Source of the DNA: Odiellus spinosus
Taxonomy: Eukaryota; Arthropoda; Arachnida; Opiliones; Phalangiidae
Length of the DNA: 64,000 bases
Direction of reading: 5' to 3'
Assembly (NCBI GenBank): GCA_963920705.1
Contig: OY987234.1
Location: 7,141,851-7,205,850 of the forward strand
Within the stretch, counting starts at the first letter, position 1. Each line of letters opens with the position of its first letter. This document shows positions 25,026 through 37,797 of this stretch, piece by piece. The notes beneath the pieces are model-generated. The model saw only the letters and a list, made by a program, of their open reading frames with translations, searched no databases and was not told the origin of the DNA. The position numbers and the translations under genes were made by a program.

Positions 25026-27270
25026 CTGTATGAATCTCAAAAAGGCTCTAGTCTCACAAAATGTATGAAAAAACTAAAAAAATTTAAAATTCTCTAAAAA
25101 TTTCAAAATCTCCAAAATGCAAATTTCCTCTAGGGGTGTGACTTATCTATACGGACTTCACCGTCTTGTATTTCTTATCCTTTCTCTCTTCTCCCGCTGG
25201 TCCGAACAGCCTTTATCGTCTCCGAGAATCTCTCCTCTTTTGGATTTTTTAAGTCGATTTTTTAGGGAGAAGAGAAGGTTAGAGAAGGTGGGCGTTTGGC
25301 CCGCGCTTTGCCCCCTCTTAGGCCGAAAGCCACTATAGGAGGCAGTTCAAATATACGAAAGTGGATGGCACTTATCTCTATCGCTATGTCAAAGATCGAT
25401 AAAAACCAACGGAAAAAATATTCCATAAAAAGGGATATCGGATCTCACCCCCAGCCATTTTTTTTTTGTAATATTTTTTCTTCTTCGATAAAGTCGTTTC
25501 TAACGATTAAAAAGGGCGCGAGAAATAAGATACTTTCAAAAGTTCAACTCGAGTGGTTATTTTTATAAATTTGATTCCAAATATTAAGATTAAATTACCA
25601 ATATGTTAGACTACATACCCATAGGCGATAAAATTGAACCCTCTGATTAAATGTTAACGATAATTTGTAGGTTTGATTTAATTAATACCGCACCTACAGA
25701 CAACTCGCGGTCCTTTTTGATATAGAGCCGAAGGGCGGTCACTCCCACCATTAAACGAACATCCACGCGCAATTAAAATCAAGATTTAAAATCATTAAAC
25801 ATTGTAGAATAATAATTAAAAACTAAAACGTATCGTAATAATGAAAACATTTTTTCACAACCAACCATACTATACGCTATAGCGGGGCCTTTCCGTAGGA
25901 AATTTTGTCACTTGGGGTAGCTGTACTTTATTTTTATTATAAAGAAACAGTTGAGTAAAAGAGGAGATTAATTTGCATGAGTTTACGCGTTCAATTATTG
26001 CGTACTTATGGCACAGATTATCGAATTAAAATATCTAACTGACCCTTGAAAGTTGGCTTTTCCGCGAACAACGGTGTACGACAGTTGGAACACTTTTACA
26101 GGCGCAGAAACAGTACCTTAAAACTTTTCTCTTTTAGACAATTTCAGATTAATTCAGAGAAATATGGCATATATTAGAACCGCTCGCGTTTTCACCAAGC
26201 ATAGTTTATATATCTTAATCCCATTAAATTTTATAGCGAATATTAATTAAGTCCACTTTGCTAAAGCGACCATAAAAACGTCAAATTAATCATAAGCAAT
26301 ACGTGTATAGATAGTGAAAGAAATAATACCACAATTTTAAGTTTTAACTATATTAATAGGCTCTTAACGAAGCAATGCCAGGGACGAAATTTATCAAGGG
26401 CAGAAAAATAAACGTGGTCCTTATTAGTAATTTAATTTCGGAGTAACCGACTTTCAAGAAAGTCTGGGCTTTTATATAATATGAACACTCTTGAAAAAAA
26501 TATTACTATTACGTAAAAAACGATTTTCAAGCCAAAAAAGTGGTTCCTTCCAAGCTCGCCATACTTCTGTTCAAAAGAGCATCAATATAGATGATATTTC
26601 ATCGAAAGGAGCTTCAAAAAAGACTCGAGTTGAATGCGCGCGCATCCGAAAGAAAATAAAAATAAAGCGTACACTCTATCAATCAAACTCCTTTAGAGTC
26701 GCTCGAACGAAAAAATGTAAGCGCGCCAAAGCGTAAGCGCGTTACATTTTCCTAATACTCCGTGGAATATTATACAAGCCTGCACCAACTTATTTTCTAT
26801 ATCTCCAAAACCGCCTTTCTTACAAGTTTCCCCTAAGATTATTTCATTGTCTCGAATAAGGCGAATGAATAGTCGTTACGCGATTCATGGGCAGTTTTCA
26901 ATTACTGATATATCATAAAATCGCACTCGGAGCCCTTATAAATTATTCTATTATAATGAGTACAATTCGTAATACCTTTTAACGCAATTAACTGTTTGGT
27001 TAGGGTGGTGTGAATGAAGCTTTAATACCAAAAAAATCAAGTTTATATTAAACTCTATAGGTTTGAAGGATCTAGGTGTAATTTTTCGCCCTTTGAAAAC
27101 TTGAAATGTCAGAGTGAACTTAGCACCTTCTGTTTCTTGAAAAAAATATCAAACAGGCATAGTGTATGAAAAGTAACTTGGCGGGCAGTGAGAGAATGGC
27201 TTCGTGAAAAGAAATATGTACTTTCTGGCGAAGAAAAGTCTCGAAAGAAACAAAAAAGCGAGAGTGAAAA
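25026..27270. other. no supported gene; possible A-end fragment
   Basis: Mostly unique AT-rich DNA. A short piece near 27080-27125, ending GAGTGAACTTAGC, resembles one end of family A but has no inverted partner. The K/R-rich frame at 26491-26736 uses a TTG start and is not supported. Confidence 0.45.
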
Positions 27271-27585
27271 ATGTCTTCGGATACGGAAAATATTACTCGC
27301 GGCGGGAAGAAAAAAAGAAAAATTGAATTTATATATAACCCCGAGTTACAACGTCGCAATGGTCTTATATCCCAGTGCAAAAACCCGTTTTCCAGTGATG
27401 ATTTTGACCCCTTCTATACTCGTAACTCTCTCCATCTTCTCTCTGAAGTATGGGATGAAAAGAGTTTTCCCGCAAAAACGCGCTCGGACAAAATGGAAAA
27501 TGATCAAGTACCGACCTTCGAGTTACGGAAGTTCGAAATTACGAAGTTACCATCTTCCAAGTTATATTCTCCTTCTATAAGATAG
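27271..27585 (+). CDS. possible small ORF or first exon, unknown protein
   Basis: A true ATG with A at -3 opens a 104-codon frame. The N-terminus MSSDTENITRGGKKKRKIEF has an acidic start followed by a basic, nuclear-signal-like GKKKRK. The middle, NPFSSDDFDPFYTRNSLHLL, is mixed-acidic and looks more like real protein than most frames here. The last 30 residues lie over locally repeated AAGTTACGGAAGTTCG-like DNA and may not be coding; a donor-like GAA/GTATGG near 27448 could end an exon earlier. A GTG-started frame of 130 codons (27188-27580) overlaps it in another phase, which weakens the case. No signal peptide, no membrane segment and no family recognised. Confidence 0.3.
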   Translation: MSSDTENITRGGKKKRKIEFIYNPELQRRNGLISQCKNPFSSDDFDPFYTRNSLHLLSEVWDEKSFPAKTRSDKMENDQVPTFELRKFEITKLPSSKLYSPSIR

Positions 27586-28406
27586 ATTATAATTAACAAT
27601 ACGTTAGGTTTGGAGTATTTTGTTACTTTTTCCCCGAAAACTTAGATTCGTAACAAAGAAAGAGAAAATTATTAAGAAAAATACTTCTGAAATACGAATA
27701 GTATTTTGTTATTACCGAAGAAACCGGAATATTACGAGATTTAGTGAATTGTGTAGTGTTCTAGAGGAGTTGTTACGAGCTATTTCTTCCTCTACGAGGT
27801 TTAACGTGACATATCCTTCCGCCTTGTAATTACTAATTGTTTTAACTCGTGTTGAGTAATCGAGTAGAAATAGAGTTAATAAGAATATAAGAGTCACGAC
27901 TCCACGAGGGTTAAGTTTTTTTTTCATCAACGAAAATGAGCCGGGAGTGGTCCTCAAAAAAATGACCTAACATACCTTAGTCAAATCTTGCCTCTTGAAA
28001 ATCTACAAAAATACGCTTATATCTTTATAAATTAAAACACATTCCCGCGGTTGGTAATTATATTCAAATAGAAACGAGTTGTTTTTACAATGTATATAAA
28101 TTTAAAACTTATTTCTACAAACCAAGGAGTTTTAATAGCGAGGATTGGTTTATAACTAAGCTATATATACGTTATAAGGGATATTATTTAAGTCTGGTCC
28201 CCTTCGGAGACTCCCGGGATTAGACTCATTATACCGACGCGGCTTACATTCCAGAAGTAAAACAGCGTATATAGTTTACTTTCGGAAACTCCGAGAGCAG
28301 AAATCCCGGAGCGCAATTATTTAAATTGGATGGCATATATGTCTATAGGTATATATTTAAATAAGTCTTATAGACTCAACAGCAGCGGGTGCGAAAGATT
28401 TTTTGG
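27586..28406. other. unique DNA, no gene seen
   Basis: AT-rich, short frames only. Nothing recognisable. Confidence 0.5.
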
Positions 28407-28572
28407 TTAAAGGGAGGATGAAGAGGAATATAAAGAGTTTTTTTTTTATTGATTCCGATTCTAAAAATAAGACAAGTTTGAGTATAGTAAAATATAACCG
28501 GAAATCTTCTGATTTTGGCTAATTCCATTTAAAAGGAGAACCTCCGACTAATGAAAAGACGTCCCTGTATCT

Positions 28573-28816
28573 TTAGCCACGTTCATACTAGGCCTTGGAA
28601 TCGGTTTAAACCGTTTCAAAACGTTTCGCTGGAGTCGTGTGAATAGATTTGAATCAATTTCTTGAAACTGCTTCGGGAACCAGTTTCATACCGATTCAGT
28701 TTCAACAACCGTTAGATGAAGCTTCAATAAATCGATTTATAAAGATAAACGATTCCTGGCGATTTGAATATCGGTTTGATTTCACGGTTTCAAATTGATT
28801 ATGAAATGCTAATGTC
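28573..28816. mobile_element. long family A subtype, copy A7, nested in D1
   Basis: It begins AGCCACGTTCATACTAGG and matches A8 (60241-60538) in reverse orientation across its length: AATTTCTTGAAACTGCTTCG, GGAACCAG, AACAACCG(T)TAGATGAAGC and AATAAATCGATTTATA. The right tip is eroded (GCTAATGTC). Comparison with D2 shows the D sequence resumes at CTTACTAAAATCCCC, which marks the insertion edge. Confidence 0.8.
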
Positions 28817-28960
28817 TTACTAAAATCCCCGTGACACGTGTTGCCACACACTCTTTGAATAGCTTGCTTATTATCTCCTAAGCGCGCAACAGCGCGTGTA
28901 GCGGATATTTTAATACGTCTTTGATTAGTCGGAAGTTCTCCTTTTAATTGAATATTTTTT

Positions 28961-28962
<2 letters not shown>

Positions 28963-29002
<40 letters not shown>
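28963..29002. repeat. poly-T run (40 nt)
   Basis: Uninterrupted T run inside D1, seen directly. D2 has a shorter A run elsewhere, so the tract expanded after the copies separated. Confidence 0.95.
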
Positions 29003-29004
<2 letters not shown>

Positions 29005-29421
29005 ACAATTGTCTAATTTTTATTAGTAAAATCGATAAAAAATCATTTTATGTTCTCTTCATCCTCCCTTTAACCTAAAACCGGTATCGAAGTCAGCTAT
29101 CCAGAGACAGAAACGTAATAGAAAAAAGTCCATATAAGAGATAATAACCCATCCCCTTTAAAACATTCAAATAAAATGAAATTTACGAACTTTGGTATAT
29201 ACGAGATAGGAGTGCAGTGGCGCGGGGCTAACGAACGCCAGAGAGATATCAGTGTTCCACGAAAACTAAGCTCGAGTTGTATACGTTAAAGGAACCGCCC
29301 AATCTATTACCGCGACCATGCCGCCATTTAATCCTGGTAACACGAACGGATAAACGAAGCTAACTTAGTTCGAGTTCGAAATATTAAAGGGACGCTGAAA
29401 AAAACATTATAAACTATTAAA

Positions 29422-29643
29422 TTAAAGTGAGGCTGTCACGGATTTTTCATGAACTCCAATAGAAAGTACTTAATCCAGAAATAAACTACATCATATATCG
29501 GAAATTTTTAACATTTTCATTTTGAAGTTTCTTTCTAACGCGGCAACCCTCGGGTATACAATTTTGAATATAGCATGATAAAACTAAGAATATAATCTAC
29601 AGGAATTTAAAATTAAAAAATAATGGTGACAGCTTCACTTTAA
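29422..29643. mobile_element. family C MITE, copy C2 (TTAA-flanked)
   Basis: TTAA at both ends; inverted tips AGTGAGGCTGTCA and AGTGAAGCTGTCA. It shares GGATTTTTCATGAA, GAATATAATC and the right subterminal A-rich segment with C1 (5963-6147). C2 is longer in the middle (222 against 185 bp). Confidence 0.85.
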
Positions 29644-32508
29644 ATTTAATTTCGTCCAATCTGAGCTCGTTTGATAATTTTCAGCCACTGATTTTGAAAG
29701 AAGTTATTTACTTTTATGATCACAATTATTTAAATCATACGATTAGATAAGTAAGAAGTATAAAAATTATCTATTAAGAATTAAATCGTAAATTAATTTT
29801 GTAGTTCATTTTTCCTTTAAATATTTTTAAACAATTGATGAATTATTATTAAAATAAATAAAATAACAATATATTGTTTCCATGGTTATAAACATTTTCC
29901 GCGCCATAAATGGAGGGAATATGCTGAATAAAATCCTAACTCAAGAATATGGATAATGTATATAAAATTTAATTTAAGATATTTTAAGATTTTAAAATTT
30001 TGATACTTAAAATTTAATTAAAAAATAGATGTGAAAATTTATTTAAATTAAATTTTTATCATTCTTCAGCCGTAGAAAACTTGTTAAAGACAATAAAAAA
30101 AACTTTTCGATGAGGTAATCTTCCCCGTGAATATCTCTAGTCTAAAGACGCACGGAAAAAATATCTCTCTCTCTCTCCGCGCCCACAGACCGTTTCTCCT
30201 ATTATTTTATTTAGTTTTGATACCACGATATCGTGAAGTTTCAGCAGACGCCGCTGTCATTCGCGTCTAGAAATAGCTAGTACAGGATGATTTTACTTAT
30301 TTAAATAGTGGCCGCGGGGTGGACAACAGACCCAATGCTACAACGTCTAAATTATAGAATATATAAACCAAAAAAAAAAAAAAAAAAAAAAGGGAGAGTT
30401 TTCAATCCGCTGCAGCGAGGATATAGAGAAAAATAGAAAAATATCGAGAACGGACCACCCAGACATCCAGCAAAGACTCCATTTAAATTTCTCATCCCAA
30501 CTTTGGCGTATCGAGCTCGGAATTAATACGTATTCCCATGGGGTTACCGGTTTTTTCGCCATAGTGATTCGGAGGATTTGGATCTTTCTAAGAGTACGAA
30601 ACCGGTATAAGAGCGTATAAAAATGATAACGGAGCTCCGGGGGCTGTTTTCTTTTATTATGGAAAAAAATATTTCGGGTATCGGACTCTTCTATCCTTAA
30701 TAATCTCGATTCGTCTCGGGCTTTTAAATATAAAAAGAAAAAAGAAAAAAAAAAAAAACTCGAAAGATACGAGAGACTCGAGAGTACTTGGTCCTCGAGC
30801 GTAATTGAGACAAGCTATAGACTAATAGATCCCGGGAGTTCTAATCGTTCGTAGCCCCGATGCAAAATTGAATAACTAGTCACTTTATACGACGGTCAAT
30901 ATCTCTATATCGCCGAACTGACCTCTCTTTATTTTATTTTCCCATAAGAATATTATTATAGACAATTATTAGATCACTCCAAATTCACAGTATCTACGAA
31001 GCAACTATTATACGATTATTTTTCTATATATCTATACGTTTTAAAATTAATAGTTATATATAAATTCATTGAAAATAGCGATTGACGACTACGAAAATAT
31101 AGTGTGGATCTAGAGACTAAAAATTAATGTTTCATAATTAACTCCCAGAAATATTTTAATCGTTTTTTATATTTTAATTAACGGAACCAATTGAATCCGA
31201 GTCGGGATTTTTATTCCATCTTTTCCAATAGCGCAATTTTAATCTACAGTTTAAAGATTTAATTTAAATGTATATAATTTAGAGAATTTGAGAAACAGAA
31301 AAGTATTTTTTTTAATAGAACAAATTATATTGATTGATTTTTTCAAAAAATATCTAAAAAATTATTTCGCGAAAACTAACCCAGCCTTTTCAATAATTAA
31401 ATAAATGAAAAATGAACTAAATATAATAATTGTATTTAATTATACTTTGATTTAAACAAAATATAATCTTCGTATTTAAATTTCATTATCTAAAACCTTT
31501 TCTCCCTCACATCCTCGCTATCTGTTAACGCATTTTTAATAAGGAATAATTACAAGCGAGAAAATGGAGCGTTGGTAAAAGGAAGGAAACGTTTTAAGGC
31601 ATATAGGTATTTCGCGAGGACCCTCAAATTATTCGCTATAAGGCTCAGCAATGAGAGAAACACCGACAAGAGCATAAATGAAAAAAAAAAAAGTTATGAA
31701 CAAAAATACGAACAATTATGCCGCGCGTTAATTAGTGGATATTTTAACGTTGGTCAGCAAGCTACTTCGGTCAAAAAGAAGAAGAAAAAAAAACTCCCTC
31801 GCAAAACACTCTTGACCGGTAAAAAAATATATACCACACGCAGCAACGTCAAACCACGAACTACAATTAGAAAACTAACCATCAAATTTAATTCCTACGA
31901 AACTATTCTATTCGGCATTTCTCCCTGGACATAACCTCGTTTTCGCGAACCCTTATAAGAATTAAACCTTACTTTTCGAGCTACTAAAGTTTTACACGAC
32001 GAATTAAATAAGCCGCGCTTCGTTCTTGAATTGTAATAAGAGGAAAATTCGGCCCTATATAGAAAATGATTAGGTTTTTGGGGGGTTGGGCCTATCTAGG
32101 CGTCGCGCGCTATTTTGTATTCCGTCCGTAACGTTGAAACAAAGCGCCCGCCAAGAGAGACAAGGGGTCATTCCAAATTCACCGCTCGGAAACTTTTAAT
32201 AAACGAAATACAGCCCTGGTGGTGGGGGTGGCGCGGGTGCGGGTCCAAACACAGCGAGTGCGAGTCGTTCATCAGGCTACAAAATTGCTACAGGACTGCA
32301 ATCTCAATTTTCAGACCGCGTGCATCGCGATATAGCTAAAAACGAAATAAGCATCACGTGGGAAATTACCAGAGTTAGAAATACAGTAACGAAGAACGAA
32401 TAAGTAACTATTTATAACTATATAAATTTGATATTGTTGATATTTTTGTATAAAAAATAATAACTTTGATCTATTGACCTTTAATTGTCCACGTAGAACC
32501 AAGGTTAA
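29644..32508. other. long stretch without a supported gene
   Basis: AT-rich, with a CT run at about 30161-30175 and an A run of 22 nt at about 30370-30391. The 120-codon frame at 31572-31934 starts with TTG, is lysine-rich and crosses A-runs. No splice-flanked exon was found. Confidence 0.45.
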
Positions 32509-32665
32509 TAAAGAGACAGGTTAAGCAGATTATTCCAAATTACGTGACTGTTTGGAAACCAGTTGTCAGTAGAACTTAAAATGGCGGTGCTCTGGAAATC
32601 AAGCCCGGATACAAAACAGTCATGTGGCTTGGCAGTCTGCTTAAGTGGCTTAACCCGTCTCTTTA
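32509..32665. mobile_element. palindromic MITE H, about 157 bp
   Basis: TAAAGAGACAGGTTAAGC on the left pairs with the complement of TAAAGAGACGGGTTAAGCCA on the right. Further in, AGCAGA with GTGACTGTTT pairs with AAACAGTCATG and TCTGCTT. TA at both edges would suit a TA target site (mariner-type) but is too short to prove it. Non-coding. Confidence 0.7.
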
Positions 32666-34118
32666 CTAGCGTTGGGTTTATAGAAGATTATCTATAGTTT
32701 TCCCAACTCATGAAGAACTAAATAAATTTGTATAATTGTTTCATAAAATTGCGCAGCGTTTCCGCTTCCCCCTAGGTATAGTTATATAACTATTTAGTTT
32801 AAGCAGCGTACTAATCGGATTTGACGGACCTCGAATTAGAAGGGCGAGGGAATCGCTTCAAAGTCTACTATCATTTTATTTACAATTTGGTTACGAAAAA
32901 AAAAAAAAAAAAAAAAAAAAGCAAGTCTATATACTTTATTGAAAATTTATCTCAGTTTTCAATCAATAGGAATTGTCAGAGCGACGAACACCAATTACCT
33001 GGATTATTTCGTTACGTCCTATAGGTACGTACGGGTCTCGATGTAAACTCGGGGCGATTCCCATAATATGGGGCCAACGTGTGTCGCTGTCCCGATACGA
33101 GACTGTATACGTATACTCTATCCTATCTATATTGGTAATCACGTTAAATGTTGAGTTCAAACAACGTTACGAGAGAGACGGTAAGACTTTCATTTAGTTC
33201 AACGAGATACGGGGTGGCGTAGGTTAACGCCTGCTAAAACCGTTAAATGATACCTGTATGGGCTGCGAATGGGGGTTAGAGTGTTCTGGTTGCGCGGGGG
33301 TGAGAGATTAAACGCGTATTAACCACCATTAAGAAGGTAATAAGCCTCTCCCCCCCCCCTTACCTCCCTACACGCGACTAACCCCAACCCTATGAAACCC
33401 CTGTTTACCTTAGATAGCGAACAAAGGGAGGGTAGAGGGGGTGGGGGTGTTGTTTTAGAGCACGGTCCGGCAATTAAGCCTATGGGACTTCCTCGCTCGC
33501 AATACGAAAGCGAGGCCCGCCAAAATATAATGGATGGCCCTGGTATCCTGGACGACTCGAGTCGCGCGACTGCTGGCTGACCATGCGGAATTAGAGCCGC
33601 GGCGACCCGCGGACTCACCTGACCAGCCCGAAAGAGAGTAATGACGTTTTAATACTACCCAAGCACGCTCTCCATATATATGTGTACAATATGCATACAT
33701 GGCAAATATAACTATAGCTTCGTACCATATATAGCGTTTTAGCTCTGCAGGCTATTTTCGTCTAAATACCTGCTCCTACGTTTTATCCGCTTGTTTCACG
33801 TTATTGATAAAAGAAAAACAATACAGAAAGTATAGCGATATATAACCTTGCTTAGACTAAAAACTTCAGTCAAAAACCAGTTTTTTCCATGTTATATTTT
33901 AGGCTCAGCAAGTCTGTTGCGCGCAATATTACGGCTATTACGTCTGGGCGGCTGGGTTTTTACAAATTAGTCGCAAAATACGCGAAAGGTTTTAAATTTT
34001 ACTGTTCTTCTCTAACCAGCACAGAAAATGAAATATAATTAATATCGCCTTAATTTGAAACAAGGGGATAATCACTATAGAAACATTCCAGGTTTTCAGG
34101 TGATTTCAGGGATTACAT
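32666..34118. other. unique DNA, GC-richer patch at 33290-33640
   Basis: An A run lies at about 32897-32920. The patch around 33290-33640 is GC-richer than its surroundings and open on several frames at once, which is an effect of composition. One plus-strand frame (33392-33580) ends GPGILDDSSRATAG. I cannot tell an exon from chance here. Confidence 0.4.
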
Positions 34119-34290
34119 AAGCTACGTTCACACTAGCAACTTTGAAATCGTTTTCAACCCGTTTCGAATGTTAAAATTGACTTTTCAAGCAAATAATTCC
34201 ATTCTTTGACAAATGATCTTTACAGTTCACCTTAAAATTTTCAATTTTGACCTTTACAAAACGGTTGAAACTGGTTTCAGAGTCTCACGT
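34119..34290. mobile_element. family A MITE, copy A4 with eroded right end
   Basis: The left end AAGCTACGTTCACACTAG is the clearest in the window. It is followed by TTTGAAATCGTTTTCAA, CAAGCAAATAATTCCATT, TTTGACAAATGATCTTTACAG and TTTGACCTTTACAAAACGG, as in A1. The right tip (TCTCACGTGATC) no longer matches. Confidence 0.75.
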
Positions 34291-36410
34291 GATCTCTTGT
34301 TTATTCCATTTGGTTTGTATACACCTGATTTCAGTAGTGGTTATAGCCAATCGATTTGAAAGTTACATTTTAGAAGAGTGTGCGATCAACATACATTTTT
34401 ATTTTTAATATTTCATCTTGGGTATATAGCGATACTGTTAAATATTATTGCTTGAAATTAAACCGCGGTTTAAGCGTTCTTATTTCTAAAACAATTAGTT
34501 AATTTCTTACGAATTTCACAATACAAATACAAAAAAAGAAGCGCGTTTGAACTAGATACGATGTATAGAACTAGAGTAATATATATATAACGAAAGGTTG
34601 GGCAATTAACTTAATCCATTAAAAGTCTAAAAAACAATAAGAAGGTCACGCATTTTGAGACCGCATTTATAAAATAATTTCATATATATTTTGATAAAAC
34701 GGTTTCTATATACTATAAAATAAAAGTATTATAATAATAATATCAGGTTGGCTATTTGAAACTTTACACACGTTTTCTATATGAGCGAATGAGTGACCAA
34801 AATAGAGTTGACCGCGGTCGGTTTTAAAGAGAAAGAGAGAGATCCATGGTATAAGATATACAGTTTAGGCGCCTGCAGCTGAGAAACGCCCATCTCACCC
34901 CCCCCCCCTCTCTTCCTCGATATAAATAGGAGACAGTTCATTAATAACCGAGGCCGATGGAAAACTGACTCGGACCCTCGTTAATGACGCCTTAAGTCCC
35001 GAAGTAAACGACACTATAGAAGCCAGAGCGCTTTAGAGAGCCGGTGTCAGAGCTTCTTAATTGAAATTTTACCGTCGGCGAATTAATAAAAATTCATACG
35101 CGGCCCGGCCGGCCGCGAGCTAGAGTAATTAAAAACTACGAGAAGCGAGTTTCAACGTAACTACCGAAGAGAGACTCGCGCGTTCAATTGCAAATTAACT
35201 CGGTAACGAACGATAAACTATACCGACTAAGTTATTGGTATCCAGGAGAATAAACAATGCCTTAATAAGAAGTAACGCTACCGAATTAAGTTGATAAAAA
35301 GATATAAGAAAAATAATCTATCGTTAGCTTCGTCTCCATTCGTCTTTACTCCTTGGATTAAACGGATTATTCGAAGCGTTATAATACGCGAGCTTAACTT
35401 TTAAAGGTTGCGATTTTTGAGCCATTTGACGTTGAAATATCGGCGGTGATCGCCTTTCCCCCTTCCACTTCGTATAGGATAAAATTAATAAAGACGTTTC
35501 GGTGGGGTTGAGATGAGGGGGATGATCCCCGGAAAAATTAATGAAGAACTTCAGACTCCCCCCACCCCGTTTCAAAATTCATATTCGTAGAAGCGGAAGG
35601 CAAACAAAAAATAAAGGGGATTTTAAAAAAAAATGCCCACTTTTCTTCCCGTTGTGGACCTATTAAGAAAATGGGGGAAGATTTTAATGAAACATTATTG
35701 GTTTCCTCCAAAGGGACTTATACGTCACCCCCTAGCCATACCGCCCTGAAGATAGAGGGAATGGGTTATTGCAGCTCCAGTTAAACCGGCCCTCTCGCGG
35801 TATACTTCTTACGCGAGTCACGCGGAAAAAAATTATAAATGGAACCAACCATAGGAGTTTATACGATCTACTTTCGTTTTTCATTCGGTTTAACATTGAG
35901 TATCAATCTTCCTTATGTAGATTTTACCACGAATTACGACAATTTATCTCGAATGTGAAGTCTTAAGTTTATAGCTGAGAAGTTAATGATTATTTTGGTT
36001 GGGATTAAACAATTTTATAGTAACCATTAATCTAAACGTGATGGAATGATTTTTTTCTCGAAAATAGTCCACGCAGTGGGTAGATAGATATATTATATTT
36101 GGGTATACCCTAATATATATGTTACATTGAAAAGGAGATTAAATGTCGTGGTTATATTAACAAAGAGGGCGCTACAGTTTTCGACTAATATTTAAATTCC
36201 CCTAAGCAGTTAAACGTTTTCCAAAGGTCGGATTGCAAAATTTTGGAGTCAGCCGTTGACAATAAATATAACTTTTGGCTAAACAAATTAATTTTAACAT
36301 TTAATATACTGTTTGAAAACTGTTTAAATGCCTCTAGTTGACAACTCCGGAGATCCCAAGCTTCGCAATAAGGAATTATTTAGCTATAGTTAATACGAAT
36401 AATCAATGGA
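34291..36410. other. unique DNA, no gene seen
   Basis: Includes a C run near 34899-34907 and GC-richer sequence at 35100-35120. Short frames only; nothing recognised. Confidence 0.5.
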
Positions 36411-36990
36411 CTCTATAGAATTATTAGAAAATATAGGAGAAATAATTCTATAGAATTATTAGAAAATATAAGAGAAATAACTCTATAGAATTATTAGAAA
36501 ATATAGGAGAAATAACTCTATAGAATTATTAGGAAATATAGGAGAAATAACTCTATAGAATTATTAGAAAATATAGGAGAAATAACTCTATAGAATTATT
36601 AGAAAATATAGGAGAAATAACTCTATAGAATTATTAGAAAATATAGGAGAAATAACTCTAGAATTATTAGAAAATATAGGAAAAATAACTCTATAGAATT
36701 ATTAGAAAATATAGGAGAAATAACTATAGAATTATTAGAAAATATAGGAGAAATAACTCTATAGAATTATTAGAAAATATAGGAAAAATAACTCTATAGA
36801 ATTATTAGAAAATATAGGAGAAATAACTATAGAATTATTAGAAAATATAAGAGAAATAACCCTAAAAATATAGGAAAATATAGCAGAAATAACACTAAAT
36901 AAGAATGTATAATAGAAATAACACTAAAACTATAAGAATATATAGTAGAAATAACATTAAAAATATTAAAATATAGCAGAAATAACAGTA
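36411..36990. repeat. 35-bp minisatellite
   Basis: About 13 near-identical head-to-tail units of 31-35 bp with core AGAATTATTAGAAAATATAG followed by GAGAAATAACTCTAT, tight to about 36865 and decaying to about 36990. Shorter units have lost CTAT or similar. Units abut without unique spacers, so it is not a CRISPR array. Confidence 0.95.
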
Positions 36991-37797
36991 AAAAGCTAAT
37001 TATTTTAGTTTTGAACAAATGAACTTTTACAATTTGGAACGTTTACGAAATGCCGAATTCAAAACGGTTTTAAAGTATCTATAGGCGAGTAACTAGGGTG
37101 AAAGCGGCTGAACGTTGGTAAGTTTAGATTTCAAAAACACCCAAAGTATTCTATGGGTGCGTTAACAGTACAAGCGGAGCCATATTTAAAGTATTATCTT
37201 CGGTGGAAAATAAAGCGCGGATGAATGAAGAGTCAGAAAGAATTAAGTATATGGTAGGGATTTTCCAACGTCTCCGGATTTATTTCGAGTTTACGATGAA
37301 GATTAATAAAGCGGAGGAATACCTAACGTAAAAAACGCGTCGAGATTAAAGTAAACGGTGTAAACTCGTATAAAGCGAGAATGTAAATGACGAGGGCCTC
37401 GTATATAGGGTATAAAGATGGGCGGTTTGGGGTCGCCAGCGCGAGGGCCGAGTTGTTAATAGGGTAGCTTGAAAACTATCCATCTTAAAGCGCGTTACCC
37501 AGGCTACAATCTTTAAATGACGTTCGCCCTCGCGCGGTGTCCTCAACGCGAGCTTATTTTCAAACTCTCTTCTCCCCGTTTTCCCGCGCTTAGAATGGAC
37601 TTTTCGCAGCGACTTAGATTAGCGGCTCGTTTCCTTATACATTATAAGACGGAGGACATTGCCGACGCCAAAAAGGGAAAACAAGATGGAATAATGCGTA
37701 AGTGAAGGCGAAACCCGAGAGACAATTTGCTTTCATTTTTTGAATATTTTTAGTAAATGTTTGTGAAACTTATAGCCTATTTTTGAGATTTATACTA
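36991..37797. other. unique DNA, no gene seen
   Basis: No supported gene. The 37346-37705 part is GC-richer and open in two directions, without splice signals that I trust. Confidence 0.45.

Larger units (their letters stand above)
28407..29073. mobile_element. family D element D1 (TTAA-flanked) with nested A7
   Basis: TTAA at 28407-28410 and 29070-29073 bracket perfect 15-bp inverted ends AGGGAGGATGAAGAG. Internal blocks (CTGATTTTGG, CCCTGTA(T/C)CTTT, ACTAAAATCCCC, GCGCGTGT, AGTCGGAAG(T)TCTCCTTTTAAT) line up in order with D2 at 41302. An A-type MITE interrupts D1 at about 28573-28816. A 40-nt T run (28963-29002) lies near the right end. No coding capacity. Confidence 0.85.

Noticed and set aside
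24843..25040. Repetitive-protein frame on the minus strand
   Set aside because: It is a by-product of the 25-bp tandem array.
31572..31934. 120-codon frame with a CRALISGYF string slightly like the C-terminal region of DEAH helicases
   Set aside because: TTG start, lysine runs over A-tracts, no helicase motifs and no conserved continuation after the string.
33319..33700. Overlapping frames in a GC-rich patch
   Set aside because: Three frames on both strands are open at once, which reflects base composition; no splice signals or domain.
36411..36990. Regular array that could be mistaken for CRISPR
   Set aside because: Units are contiguous with no unique spacers, and the context is eukaryotic.
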